Counted from the first letter of the stretch, positions 46,101 through 55,716 are shown. The stretch is 64,000 nt of DNA from Acidovorax sp. 1608163 (GCF_003669015.1 NZ_CP033069.1:4536501-4600500); one strand, 5' to 3'. The notes: a model not told the origin generated them from the letters alone. Numbers and translations are program-made.

Positions 46101-46781
46101 TCAGCGGGCCGCCGATGCCGCCGCAGGTTGCGTGGCCGAAGCCGCAGGCAGGCTCACGGGTTTGTAGGCCTCCCACAGCACCTTGAGCTTGGCCAGCTCC
46201 ACATCAAACCGCTGGTTCACCTTGCGCTTTTCCTGGTCCTGGCCGAGGATGAAACGCTGCTGCTCTGCAATGCTGTCTTCGTTTTCTCCGATCTTGCGGC
46301 GCAGGGTCATGGGCGCTTTGTTGGGGTCCTTTTTGTAGAACTCCATTTCCTGGTCCAGCTTCTTGCGCTCATCACGCAAGTCCAGAATGCGCTTTTCAGC
46401 CGTGGCGGTGACTTCGTCCACCATCAGCAAGGCGGCGTTGCGCTCGATGTCGTGGGTGGCTTTGTCGGGGTAGCGCGCGACCAATGCGCGCTCGCGACGG
46501 CGCTCTTCCGTGACACGCACGCGCTCTTCGGCTTCTTTGCGTTGCTGGGCCTCTTGGGCCGCACGCTCGGTGTCAGACAGCGAGGGGCCAATCTGGCGGC
46601 GGGTGACCCCTGAGGGGCTCAGTTCGCGCTGCTCGCGATCCAAGCATTCAAGGATAGGGCGATCGGCCGTCAAACGGCGGCCATGCTTGTCAACGCAGGT
46701 GTAGATGCCCTGGGCAGAGGCAAGCGCAGTGATGCCCGCCCAAAGCGTGATCCCCACTGCACTCGCCGCCCATTTTTTCAA
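46101..46781 (-). CDS. Exported DUF4124-type protein with coiled coil
   Basis: A 226-residue protein. Signal peptide KKWAASAVGITLWAGITALA-SAQ, then GIYTCVDKHGRRLTADRPI, the DUF4124 pattern, then a long charged coiled coil (about residues 75-190). Start: TTG at 46781, 5 nt after the pyrE stop, with AAGGA just ahead; it gives a clean signal peptide, whereas the longer ATG frame would overlap pyrE. Probably co-transcribed with pyrE. Confidence 0.8.
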   Translation of the reverse strand: MKKWAASAVGITLWAGITALASAQGIYTCVDKHGRRLTADRPILECLDREQRELSPSGVTRRQIGPSLSDTERAAQEAQQRKEAEERVRVTEERRRERALVARYPDKATHDIERNAALLMVDEVTATAEKRILDLRDERKKLDQEMEFYKKDPNKAPMTLRRKIGENEDSIAEQQRFILGQDQEKRKVNQRFDVELAKLKVLWEAYKPVSLPAASATQPAAASAAR

Positions 46782-46786
46782 GTTCC

Positions 46787-47485
46787 TTATCCTTCTGTGA
46801 CGCCATATTTTTGGCGATATGCAAAGACCCGCTCGTGATGGATGCGCATCTCCGCCCCCCCGTTTTGAGAGAGATAAAGCAATAAATCTGCCAGCTTGGC
46901 AATCACGCACACCTGCATGCCCAACTGGTTGCGTACGTACTGCACTGCGCTGTGCTCCACGTCCACGCCATTCTCTGTGGCTTTTTCCTGGCGGTCCAGC
47001 GCAATGGCCAAGGCGTGGGGGGTCGCCCCTGCGGCCTGGATGAGCGCGATGGACTCGCGTGCGGCAGTGCCTGCGGACATCACATCGTCCACGATCAACA
47101 CCCGGCCCTTGAGCGGAGCGCCGACCAGCGTGCCGCCTTCGCCATGGTCCTTGGCCTCTTTGCGGTTGTAGGCAAACGGCACATTGCGGCCCAGGCGGGC
47201 CAGTTCCACCGCCACCGTCGCCGCCAGCGGAATGCCCTTGTAAGCAGGGCCAAAAACCATGTCGAATTCGATACCACTGGCCAGCAGGGCTTTTGCATAG
47301 AATTCGGCCAGACGACCGATCTTGGCCCCGTCGTCAAACAGACCGGCGTTGAAGAAATACGGGCTCATCCGACCGGCTTTGGTCTTGAATTCCCCGAATC
47401 GCAAGACGCCCGATTCCACGGCAAAACGTACAAAATCCTGCGCCAAAGCGCCGTCGTCCAAGGCTTGCGCGCCAACATCCACCAT
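46787..47485 (-). CDS. pyrE: Orotate phosphoribosyltransferase
   Basis: Pyrimidine biosynthesis enzyme (orotate + PRPP to OMP), 232 residues. Motifs: FKTKAGRMSPYFFNAGLF, FGPAYKGIPLA, and the PRPP loop VLIVDDVMSAGTA. The start at 47485 is supported by AAGGAA. Its start codon overlaps the divergent xth start region, so its promoter must lie inside the xth coding sequence. Confidence 0.97.
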   Translation of the reverse strand: MVDVGAQALDDGALAQDFVRFAVESGVLRFGEFKTKAGRMSPYFFNAGLFDDGAKIGRLAEFYAKALLASGIEFDMVFGPAYKGIPLAATVAVELARLGRNVPFAYNRKEAKDHGEGGTLVGAPLKGRVLIVDDVMSAGTAARESIALIQAAGATPHALAIALDRQEKATENGVDVEHSAVQYVRNQLGMQVCVIAKLADLLLYLSQNGGAEMRIHHERVFAYRQKYGVTEG

Positions 47486-47495
47486 GGGAAATTCC

Positions 47496-48299
47496 TTGTT
47501 CAAATTAACCAGCCTCAATCTCAATGGCATCCGTTCGGCCACCAGCAAAGGCGTGGAGAGCTGGATCGCCACCACGCGGCCGGATTGTATTTGCGTGCAG
47601 GAAGTCAAGGCCCAGGCCGCCGACATTGCCACCCGCTTCGAGGTGCTGGCGGGCCTGAAGGGGCACTTCCATTTTGCGCAGAAAAAGGGCTATTCAGGGG
47701 TAGGCATTTACACCCGGCACGAGCCTTCAGACGTCATCGTGGGCTACAACTCGCCCGAGTTTGACCTGGAGGGCCGCTATGTAGAGCTGCGCTTTGACAC
47801 GCCTGCGCGCAAGCTGTCAATTGTGAGCGCCTACTTTCCAAGTGGCTCTTCTGGCGAGGAGCGCCAGCAGGCCAAGTTCCGTTTCCTGGCCGAGTTCTAC
47901 CCACACCTCATGCAGCTCAAGGCCGGGCGTGAATTCATCCTGTGTGGCGACGTCAATATCGCCCACCAAAACATTGACTTGAAGAACTGGCGCAGCAACC
48001 AAAAGAACAGCGGCTTCCTGCCCGAGGAACGCGCCTGGATGACAAAATTGTTAGACACAAGTGGCGAAGGCGGCGCCTTGGTAGACGTTTACCGTCAGTT
48101 ACAACCTGCCACCACCGACACCGCTTACACGTGGTGGAGCAACCGGGGCCAGGCCTATGCCAACAACGTGGGCTGGCGGCTGGATTACCACCTGGCCACG
48201 CCAGCCCTGGCCGCCCTCGCCCGCACCGAATCCATTTACAAGGGCGAGAAATTCTCGGACCACGCGCCCATCACCGTGGAATACGAACTGGGCCTGTGA
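47496..48299 (+). CDS. xth: Exodeoxyribonuclease III
   Basis: AP endonuclease/3'-5' exonuclease, 267 residues. Motifs: SLNLNGIRSA, ICVQEVKAQ (metal Glu), CGDVNIAH, RLDYHLAT and SDHAPI. I choose TTG 47496 because the chain then begins FKLTSLNLNGIRS, as the family does, with GGGA upstream. An ATG at 47484 in the same frame would overlap the pyrE start codon itself. Divergent from pyrE. Confidence 0.95.
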   Translation: MFKLTSLNLNGIRSATSKGVESWIATTRPDCICVQEVKAQAADIATRFEVLAGLKGHFHFAQKKGYSGVGIYTRHEPSDVIVGYNSPEFDLEGRYVELRFDTPARKLSIVSAYFPSGSSGEERQQAKFRFLAEFYPHLMQLKAGREFILCGDVNIAHQNIDLKNWRSNQKNSGFLPEERAWMTKLLDTSGEGGALVDVYRQLQPATTDTAYTWWSNRGQAYANNVGWRLDYHLATPALAALARTESIYKGEKFSDHAPITVEYELGL

Positions 48300-48378
48300 G
48301 TCCCCAAAAAACGTGCTCGCTCCCCACGCAGCTGCCCGGCTGCGCTGAATTTTCTGCCCCTACGCTGACTCGCTGCCC

Positions 48379-49017
48379 ATGCTCCACTACCTGACCGTTC
48401 CTGTGACGGCGTTTCAACAGAACGCGTCGATCCTCTGGTGCGATGCCACCCACCAGGCGGCCATCATCGACCCGGGCGGCGACCTGGATGTGCTGCTGGC
48501 CGAGGTCGAGCGCCTGGGCCTCACGCTCTCGCAGATCTGGCTCACCCACGCCCACATCGACCACGCAGGCGGCACGGGCGAGCTGGCGCAGCGCCTGCAG
48601 CTGCCCATCGTGGGGCCGCACCCGGGTGACCAGTTCTGGATTGACGGGCTGGCGCAGCAAAGCGCGATGTTTGGCTTTCCGCCCGCGCAGCCCTTCACGC
48701 CCACGCGCTGGCTGCACGACGGCGACACGGTGCAACTGGGCCACGAGACGCTGAACGTGCGCCACTGCCCCGGCCACACGCCAGGGCACGTGGTGTTCCA
48801 TGCGCCGCAGATTGACCGGGCGTTTGTGGGCGATGTGCTGTTTGCCGGCAGCATCGGCCGCACGGACTTCCCCCAGGGCAACCACCAGCAACTCATCGAC
48901 AGCATCACCCAGCGCCTGTGGCCCATGGGCGACCAGACCGTGTTCATCCCAGGCCACGGCCCCGAAAGCACCTTCGGGCGCGAGCGCCGCAGCAACCCCT
49001 ACGTGGGCAACACCTGA
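48379..49017 (+). CDS. MBL-fold hydrolase (glyoxalase II-like, YcbL type)
   Basis: A 212-residue metallo-beta-lactamase-fold hydrolase. Metal motif THAHIDHAGG, second-site residues in CPGHTPGH, GDVLFAGSIGRTDFP and PGHGP. The short length without the C-terminal substrate domain of glyoxalase II matches the YcbL-like group. The 79-bp gap from xth is short, so they may share a transcript. Confidence 0.93.
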   Translation: MLHYLTVPVTAFQQNASILWCDATHQAAIIDPGGDLDVLLAEVERLGLTLSQIWLTHAHIDHAGGTGELAQRLQLPIVGPHPGDQFWIDGLAQQSAMFGFPPAQPFTPTRWLHDGDTVQLGHETLNVRHCPGHTPGHVVFHAPQIDRAFVGDVLFAGSIGRTDFPQGNHQQLIDSITQRLWPMGDQTVFIPGHGPESTFGRERRSNPYVGNT

Positions 49018-49095
49018 ACAGGCTGGGGCACAGAGCCCACAGCACGTAGCCCCTGCTTTGTGGCGCGGCGGCTACATCCGCCTCAACTCTATTTG

Positions 49096-49113
49096 GTAAT
49101 GATTCTCAATTAC
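49096..49113. promoter_or_regulatory. Fur box
   Basis: GTAATGATTCTCAATTAC, close to the 19-bp Fur consensus of overlapping GATAAT hexamers. It sits about 100 bp upstream of the TonB-dependent receptor gene, with AT-rich flanks. Confidence 0.8.
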
Positions 49114-49213
49114 TTACAATCATTGTCCAGCCAGCCACCTGCTCGATACAGCGCCTTGACCTCGCGCGTTGCGGAACGTCAGCCAGTTCCGCAAACAACA
49201 TCGAGGAGAAACC

Positions 49214-51499
49214 ATGGCGCGCATCCGCAGCCCCCATCACACCGTTCCACTGCATCTGCTGGCACTTGCCATTGCGGCCCTGCCCGGCGTCATCCAGGCC
49301 CAGACGGCTGAAAAAAGCCTGCCGGAGACGACGATCCGCTCCGAGGCCACCGTCCCCTACAAAACCGACCGGCTGGCCAACCCCAAGCTCACGCAGCCGC
49401 TGGTGGACATCCCCCAAACCATCTCCGTCATCAATTCCGAAGTGATTCGCGAGCAAGGCGCTGCATCGCTGATGGACGCGCTGCGCAACACCCCCGGCAT
49501 CACCATGCAGCTGGGCGAAGGCGGCAACACCTCAGCGGGTGACACCTTCCAGCTGCGGGCGTTCTCGACGCAGACCGCCACCTTCATCGACGGCATCCGC
49601 GACCTGGGCGCCATCACGCGCGACATCTTCAACATCGACCAGGTGGAAGTGGTGAAGGGCCCCGCAGGCACCGACATTGGCCGGGGCGCGGCCTCGGGCT
49701 ACATCAACCTGATCTCCAAGCTGCCCACCCGCACCGACCAGTACGGGGTGACCACCACCGTGAACACCGCCAACAACAAGCGCGTGACGGCAGACCTGAA
49801 CAAGCAGCTGGGCGAGACATCGGCCGCGCGCCTGAACCTCATGGGCCAGGCCGGTGGCGTGGAAGGCCGCAACGTGGTGGAGAACAACGGCTACGCCATC
49901 GCGCCTTCGTTCGCCTGGGGCCTGGGCACACCCACGCGCATCTACCTGTACTCGCAGCACGTGCGCCAGGACAACGTGCCCGATGGCGGCATCTCCACCA
50001 TCGGCATGCCGGGCTTTTACAACGCTGCAGCCCAGGTCAACGCCGGCGCCAGGGTCAACCGCGAGAACTTCTACGGCAGCAAGGACAACTACGAAAAGGT
50101 CGACGCCGACATGGTGACGGCCAAGTTTGAGCACGACCTGGGCGGCGGCACCGTGGTGCGCAACATTGCGCGCGCGGGCACCACCCAGATGGACCGCCGC
50201 CTGACCAGCGTGGGCGCCATCACCGCCACCAATCTGGCCAACCCCAGCAGCTGGACGGCGGCGCGGTCATTGCAGCGCACCGACCAGACCAACGACGTGC
50301 TGGCCAACCTGACCAACGTGACCAGCCAGTTCAGCACCGGCAGCGTCAAACACACCCTGTCGGCCGGGCTGGAGTTCATGCACGAGCGCCAGAAGAATCT
50401 GGGCTTTGGCACCGCCGCGCAAACCATCAACGGCGTGACCTACGCCGCCGTGAACGCACCGGCCGCCAACCTGTACGCCCCCAACGCCAGCGACGCGCTG
50501 GGCGTGCCCTACCGCACCGGCGCCGACACCGATGGCAGCACCAACACGGCCGCGCTGTACGCCTTCGATACGCTGCAGCTGAACGAGCAGTGGCAGCTCA
50601 ATGGTGGCCTGCGTTTTGAGCACTACCGCACCAAGACCGACGCCAGCACCATCGTCACCACCAGCAACCTGACCAGCTACCCCGGCTACGCTGCAGGCTC
50701 GCTGGCGCCATCGGCGCTGAGCACCTCGGGCAACCTCACCAGCTGGAAGCTGGGCGCGCTGTACAAGCCTGCGGCCAACGGCAGCATCTACGCCTCCCTG
50801 GCCAACTCGCTCACGCCGCCTGGCGGCTCCAACTTCGCGCTGTCGTCCACCTCCACCAACCAGAACAACGCCGCGCTGGACCCGCAAGAGACCCGCAACA
50901 TCGAGCTGGGCACCAAGTGGGAACTGCTGGACAACCGTCTGAACCTGAGCGCCGCCGTGTTCCGCACCGAGAACGACAAGCAGATCTCGTACGACGCGGT
51001 CACCGGCATCTACACCCAGTACGGCAAGACCCGCGTGCAGGGCATCGAGCTGGCCGCCGTGGGCCAGATCACCAACTTCTGGCAGGTGTCGGCAGGCATT
51101 GCCAAAACGCAGACCAAGGCCCTGGGGCAGAACAGCATCAGCGGCACCACGGTGACCAACACCGACAGCGTGCGCTGGTCGCCCGACCTCACGGCCACCG
51201 CCTGGACCTCGTACACCTGGGGCGCCTTCACCCTGGGTGGCGGCGCGCGCTACGTGTCTGACCAAAAGCGCGTGGTCACCGCTGGCACGGCACTCAATGT
51301 GTCCAACATGCCCAAGATTCCTTCGTACTGGGTGACCGACCTGATGGCGGCCTACAAGGTCAACCGCAACGTCAACCTGCGACTGAACATCTACAACCTG
51401 TTCGACAAGGAATACATCAGCACGCTGAACAACAACGGCGCACGCATGGTGCTGGGCGCGCCCCGCTCGGCGTCGTTGACGGCAGAGTTCTTGTTTTAA
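49214..51499 (+). CDS. TonB-dependent siderophore receptor (Fiu/catecholate type)
   Basis: Outer-membrane receptor of 761 residues. Signal peptide ending GVIQAQ. The plug domain begins around residue 50 with QTISVINSEVIREQGAASLM, then FIDGIRDLGAITRDIFNIDQ and VEVVKGPAGTDIGRGAASGY. The beta barrel ends with SLTAEFLF, the terminal Phe needed for BAM. Closest in pattern to Fiu-like catecholate receptors. The start at 49214 is supported by GAGGAGA, and a Fur box lies upstream, so iron repression is expected. No short TonB box was pinpointed. Confidence 0.95.
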   Translation: MARIRSPHHTVPLHLLALAIAALPGVIQAQTAEKSLPETTIRSEATVPYKTDRLANPKLTQPLVDIPQTISVINSEVIREQGAASLMDALRNTPGITMQLGEGGNTSAGDTFQLRAFSTQTATFIDGIRDLGAITRDIFNIDQVEVVKGPAGTDIGRGAASGYINLISKLPTRTDQYGVTTTVNTANNKRVTADLNKQLGETSAARLNLMGQAGGVEGRNVVENNGYAIAPSFAWGLGTPTRIYLYSQHVRQDNVPDGGISTIGMPGFYNAAAQVNAGARVNRENFYGSKDNYEKVDADMVTAKFEHDLGGGTVVRNIARAGTTQMDRRLTSVGAITATNLANPSSWTAARSLQRTDQTNDVLANLTNVTSQFSTGSVKHTLSAGLEFMHERQKNLGFGTAAQTINGVTYAAVNAPAANLYAPNASDALGVPYRTGADTDGSTNTAALYAFDTLQLNEQWQLNGGLRFEHYRTKTDASTIVTTSNLTSYPGYAAGSLAPSALSTSGNLTSWKLGALYKPAANGSIYASLANSLTPPGGSNFALSSTSTNQNNAALDPQETRNIELGTKWELLDNRLNLSAAVFRTENDKQISYDAVTGIYTQYGKTRVQGIELAAVGQITNFWQVSAGIAKTQTKALGQNSISGTTVTNTDSVRWSPDLTATAWTSYTWGAFTLGGGARYVSDQKRVVTAGTALNVSNMPKIPSYWVTDLMAAYKVNRNVNLRLNIYNLFDKEYISTLNNNGARMVLGAPRSASLTAEFLF

Positions 51500-51748
51500 G
51501 GCGACGCTGAACCCGCCCCACGCGGGCAAGGTGTGTGCCCAAGCGGGCCGCACCATGGCCCCATCCCTTGCACTGGCCGACAACGCAGGACTAGGGACAC
51601 CGGGGCCTGCTTCACCCCCTCAGGCCGGTGTGCCCCACCCCACCACAGCACACACACCGCCCCCGAGGGCGTGCGACAGGCTCTGCCCCCACAGCGGCAT
51701 GCCGCCCCTCCCGCCCTTTCTGACCCATCTCTTTGCGGAGCCCTTCGC

Positions 51749-52921
51749 ATGACCTTCCCCTCCATGAACCGCCGCACCCTGCTCTCTGGCACCGCCATGG
51801 CCGCCCTGGGCGCTGCGGGGGCCCTGGGCCTGGCCCCCGGGCGCGCCCTGGCGCTGGGCGCCGATGCCAGCACCACGCTGATCGGCGCCGCCTGGCGCGG
51901 CCCCAAGGCCACCGACACCCACTACGCGGGCGTGCTGGCCGCCGACTGGGAGCGCAAGCAGCTCACCATCCGCTACGCCGTGGCCCTGCCCTCGCGCCCG
52001 CACGGGCTGGTGCCGCAGGCAGACGGCGGCCTGCTCGCCAACTGCGTACGCCCCGGCACCTGGCTGCTGCGCTGCGATGGCGCGGGCAAGGTGGCAGAGC
52101 ACATCAAGCTCGACCGTGACCAGGACGCCGTGCTGCTCAGCGGCCACACGGTGCCATCGCCCGACGGCGCCACCCTCTACACCACCGAGATCAACTACCG
52201 CACCGGGCGCGGCCACATCGGCGTGCGCGATGCCACCACCTTGCGCAAACAGGACGAGTGGGACAGCGGCGGCATCGACCCCCACCAACCCGTGCTGGAC
52301 ACGCAAGGCCACCTGCTGGTGGCCAACGGCGGCGTGCTGCGCAACCTGGCCGACGCCAAGTACGACCTGCAGCGCATGGAATCGGCCCTGGTGCGCATCG
52401 ACACCCACACGGGCCGCATCGCCCAGCGCTGGGTGCTGGACGACCCGCGCCTGAGCATGCGCCACATCGCCTGGAGCACGTCCGCCACGGCCGCTACCTC
52501 GGATGCCCCCCGCCGCCTGGGCGTGGCCATGCAGGCCGAGCACGAAGACCCCGCCCGCCGCGCCGCCGCGCCCATCCTGGCCGTGCTGGAGGGCGACCAG
52601 CTGAGCGTGCCCAGCCGTGTGAACGACGGCCACGGCTACGCGGGCGACATCACCCCGGCCTACAACGGCGGCTTTGCGGTGTCGAGCAACAAGGCCGGGC
52701 TGGCGCAACTGTGGCACCCCAGCATGCCCGACAAGCTCTCGGCCATCGTGCAACTGCAAGAGGCCTACGCCCTGACCGCCTGGGCCGGGCCCCAACCCGG
52801 CGGCGGCGTGCTGGTGGCCACCGCCCCGGGCCTGGTGCGCTGGCACCCCAGCGCCAAGCCCGCCTTTCTGCCCTGGCCCGAACCCATGGCGCTGGACAAC
52901 CACTGGGTGCTGATGGGGTAA
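51749..52921 (+). CDS. DUF1513 Tat-exported protein
   Basis: A 390-residue periplasmic beta-propeller-like protein. N-terminal twin-arginine signal NRRTLLSGTAMAALGAAGAL. Body signatures of DUF1513: YAVALPSRPHGLV, GHTVPSPDGATLYTTEINY, GIDPHQPVLDTQGHLLVANGG and MRHIAWS. Homologues elsewhere sit in iron-responsive clusters with imelysin and di-heme proteins; here it follows the Fur-box-controlled receptor by 249 bp. GGAG precedes the ATG. Earlier in-frame starts are not supported. Confidence 0.9.
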   Translation: MTFPSMNRRTLLSGTAMAALGAAGALGLAPGRALALGADASTTLIGAAWRGPKATDTHYAGVLAADWERKQLTIRYAVALPSRPHGLVPQADGGLLANCVRPGTWLLRCDGAGKVAEHIKLDRDQDAVLLSGHTVPSPDGATLYTTEINYRTGRGHIGVRDATTLRKQDEWDSGGIDPHQPVLDTQGHLLVANGGVLRNLADAKYDLQRMESALVRIDTHTGRIAQRWVLDDPRLSMRHIAWSTSATAATSDAPRRLGVAMQAEHEDPARRAAAPILAVLEGDQLSVPSRVNDGHGYAGDITPAYNGGFAVSSNKAGLAQLWHPSMPDKLSAIVQLQEAYALTAWAGPQPGGGVLVATAPGLVRWHPSAKPAFLPWPEPMALDNHWVLMG

Positions 52922-52930
52922 TGTTTTAAG

Positions 52931-52987
52931 CAAAAACACCCTCTAGCGCCCATGCAATAAGCGCAAACAGCTATCAAATCAATAGCA
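52931..52987 (-). repeat. Dispersed ~60-bp repeat, copy 7
   Basis: ACACCCTCTAGCGCCCATGC, then AATAAGCGCAAACAGCTATC and AATAGC. Begins 10 bp after the DUF1513 stop codon. Confidence 0.78.
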
Positions 52988-53204
52988 TATTGCGCTTTGA
53001 CACTAGGGCCACACGGGGGCAAAACACTGGCGGGCAGATGCGCCCAGGTCTTGATGCGCATCAACACCGCCCCCGCACAGCAGGCGCATGCTGTGGCACA
53101 GGGCGGCACGGAATGGGCTGCCCTTTCGGCAGCAACGGCGTGCCTGGCGGGCGATCCCCCCTGCGCGCTGGAGTTGCCGGACCACAACAAGAAAGTGTTC
53201 TCTC

Positions 53205-54758
53205 ATGTCGACCGCTCCTGCTTCACACACACCTCTCCCAGCAGCCAATGCGGCTGCGCACCCCCTCCCCGCTACCCCCTCCATCACCTCGCACCCCGAG
53301 CCCAGCTCCAACCGCAAGTTCGGCTTTTTGCTGCTGGCCATTGCGCTGTACGGCATCGTGCTCATGCTGCCCACGCCCGCAGGCCTCTCGGCCTCCGGGC
53401 AAGTCGCGCTGGCGCTGCTGGCGCTGGTCATCACGCTGTGGATCAGCGAATGCGTCTCGCCCGCCAACAGCGCCGTCATCCTCACCGGCATGGCCGTGGT
53501 GGGACTGATGGGCAAGCCGCTCACGCCCGGCGCCAAGCCCATGGGCTCGGCCGATGCGCTGACCACCATGCTGGGCGGCTTCTCGTCCACCGCCGTGCTG
53601 CTGGTGGCCGCCGCGCTGTTTCTGGCTGTGGCGCTCAAGCACACGGGGCTGGACAAGCGCGTGGCCCTCATCGTGATGAGCCGGGTGGGCATCTCGCCCG
53701 CGCGCCTCACCGTGGGCGCGATGCTGGTGGGCTTTGTGCTGGCGCTGTTCATCCCCTCGGCCACGGCGCGCGTGGGCGCGGTGATCCCGATCATGGTGGG
53801 CATCACCGCCGCCCTGGGCCTGCCCGTGGGCAGCAGCCTGGGCGCAGCGCTGATGATCGTCACCGCGCAGGCCTGCTCCATCTTCAACATGGCCGTGAAG
53901 ACCGGCGCTGCGCAAAACCTGATCAGCCTGAACTTCATGCAGACCACGTTTGGCCACACCGTGACCTGGAGCCAGTGGTTCCTGACGGCCCTGCCCTTCA
54001 CCCTGGGCATGAGCGTGGTGGTGTTCTTCGTGTCGTTGTGGATTCTGAAGCCCTCGGTCGAATCGACGGAGAACGCCACCGAAAAGCTGCGCGAGCAGCT
54101 CAAGGCCCTGGGCCCCGTCACCGCCCCCGAAAAGCGCCTCATCGCCGTGGCCCTCCTGCTGCTGGTGATGTGGTCCACCGAAGGCATGCTGCACCCGTTT
54201 GACACGACCACCACCACGCAACTGGGCATTGCCCTGCTGCTCATGCCCAAGATCGGCGTCATGCACTGGTCGCAGGCCGAAAAGCTCGTGCCCTGGGGCA
54301 CGGTGGTGCTGTTTGCTGCGTCCATCTCGCTGGGCAACCTGCTGTCCAAGACCGGCGCCGCAGGCTGGCTGGCACAGCAAACACTGGGGCAGATGGGCCT
54401 GTCGGCCCTGCCCGTGGTGGCGGTGATCGGTGCGCTCTCGCTCTTCAGCATCGTGCTGCACCTGGGCTTTGCCTCGGCCACCGGGCTGGCCAGCACGCTC
54501 ATCCCCATCTTCATTGCGTTTGCGCAGTCGCTGCCTGTGTCCAAGGAAACCGCTTTTGGCATCGTCATGATCCAGAGCTTCGTCGTCTCGTTCGGCTTCA
54601 TCCTGCCCACCAACGCGCCGCAGAACATGCTGTGCTACGGCACCGGGGCCTTTGGCACCAGCCAGTTTGCCAAGGTGGGCCTGCTGCTCACGCTGGCGGG
54701 CTTGGGCCTCATCCTGCTGCTGTCGGCCACGCTGTGGCCCATGATGGGAGTGCTGTGA
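53205..54758 (+). CDS. DASS/SLC13 family anion transporter
   Basis: Inner-membrane sodium/anion symporter or exchanger of 517 residues, with about 12 TM helices after a 35-residue Pro/Ala-rich cytosolic start. Two DASS half-motifs are visible: ECVSPANSAVILTGMAVVG and GFILPTNAPQNMLCYGTG. Substrates in the family include dicarboxylates, citrate, tartrate, sulfate and C3-C4 organic anions. It ends 1 bp before a 2-hydroxyacid dehydrogenase gene, suggesting uptake and oxidation of one substrate. Confidence 0.92.
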   Translation: MSTAPASHTPLPAANAAAHPLPATPSITSHPEPSSNRKFGFLLLAIALYGIVLMLPTPAGLSASGQVALALLALVITLWISECVSPANSAVILTGMAVVGLMGKPLTPGAKPMGSADALTTMLGGFSSTAVLLVAAALFLAVALKHTGLDKRVALIVMSRVGISPARLTVGAMLVGFVLALFIPSATARVGAVIPIMVGITAALGLPVGSSLGAALMIVTAQACSIFNMAVKTGAAQNLISLNFMQTTFGHTVTWSQWFLTALPFTLGMSVVVFFVSLWILKPSVESTENATEKLREQLKALGPVTAPEKRLIAVALLLLVMWSTEGMLHPFDTTTTTQLGIALLLMPKIGVMHWSQAEKLVPWGTVVLFAASISLGNLLSKTGAAGWLAQQTLGQMGLSALPVVAVIGALSLFSIVLHLGFASATGLASTLIPIFIAFAQSLPVSKETAFGIVMIQSFVVSFGFILPTNAPQNMLCYGTGAFGTSQFAKVGLLLTLAGLGLILLLSATLWPMMGVL

Positions 54759-54759
54759 C

Positions 54760-55716
54760 ATGGGCGCACGCATCGGAGTGATCGGCGCGGGCCAGGTTGG
54801 CGCCGCAGCCAGCTACCTGCTCTCGTCCACGCCCGGCGTCAGCGACATCGTGCTGGTGGACGTAGACCCCGCCCGCGCTGCGGGCGAGGCCGCCGACATT
54901 GGCCACGCCGCCGCCTTTGGCACTGCGGCCCGGGTGCAAGAGGGCAGCTACGCCGACCTGGCAGGCGCTGCCGTGGTGGTGATCACCGCAGGCGCCAGCC
55001 TCAAGCCCGGCCAGACGCGGTTGGAGCTGCTGCAGCAAAACCTGCGCATCGTGGACCACATCACCGAGCAGGTGCTGCGCGCCGCGCCGGGCGCCATCTT
55101 GTTGTTTGCCACCAACCCGGTGGACGTGATGCCCGCCATTGCCGTGCAGCGCTGGGGCGTGGCCCCGGGCCGCGCCATCGGCACCGGCTGCACGCTCGAC
55201 TCCATCCGCTTTCGCGACCGGCTCTCACACCACCTGGAGGTGTCGCCCAGCTCGGTGCACGCCTACGTGCTGGGCGAGCACGGCGACTCGGAAGTGCTGC
55301 TGTGGTCCGGCGCCCAGGTGGGCGGCCTGCCGCTCTTGGACTTTGCCCAGCAAAGCGGCCGCCCCATCGACACCGCCCTGCAGCGCACCATGGCCGAAGA
55401 CGTGCGCACCGCCGCCTACCGCATCAAGGCAGGCAAGGGCGTCTCCAACTTCGGCATCGGCGGCTGCATCGCGCGCCTGGTGCGCGCCATCGTGGGCGAC
55501 GAGCGCAGCGTGTTCACCGTCTCCACCTACCTGCCCGAGCTGCTGGGCGTGCAACGCACCTGCGTCTCCCTGCCCCATGTGATCGGGCGCACGGGCGCTT
55601 CCACGCCCTACCTGCCGCCGCTGGCGGACGATGAAGCCACAGCCCTGCGCGCCAGCGCAGAGGTGCTGGCGCAGACGATTGCGGGGGGACTGCAGACGTT
55701 GGGGGAGAAGGGGTGA
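54760..55716 (+). CDS. LDH/MDH-type 2-hydroxyacid dehydrogenase with Leu at the specificity position
   Basis: NAD-dependent dehydrogenase of the lactate/malate family, 318 residues. Rossmann motif GVIGAGQVGAA, acidic VDVDPAR, catalytic Asp147 and His174 (GEHGDSEV), substrate Arg150 and Arg87 are present. At the classic specificity position (Gln in LDH, Arg in MDH) this protein has Leu81 in GASLKPGQTR. It is therefore neither a standard lactate nor malate dehydrogenase by that residue. It directly follows the DASS transporter. Confidence 0.9.
   Translation: MGARIGVIGAGQVGAAASYLLSSTPGVSDIVLVDVDPARAAGEAADIGHAAAFGTAARVQEGSYADLAGAAVVVITAGASLKPGQTRLELLQQNLRIVDHITEQVLRAAPGAILLFATNPVDVMPAIAVQRWGVAPGRAIGTGCTLDSIRFRDRLSHHLEVSPSSVHAYVLGEHGDSEVLLWSGAQVGGLPLLDFAQQSGRPIDTALQRTMAEDVRTAAYRIKAGKGVSNFGIGGCIARLVRAIVGDERSVFTVSTYLPELLGVQRTCVSLPHVIGRTGASTPYLPPLADDEATALRASAEVLAQTIAGGLQTLGEKG

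Noticed and set aside
54760..55716. Naming the dehydrogenase ldh or mdh
   Set aside because: The specificity residue is Leu, not Gln or Arg, so neither name is justified.
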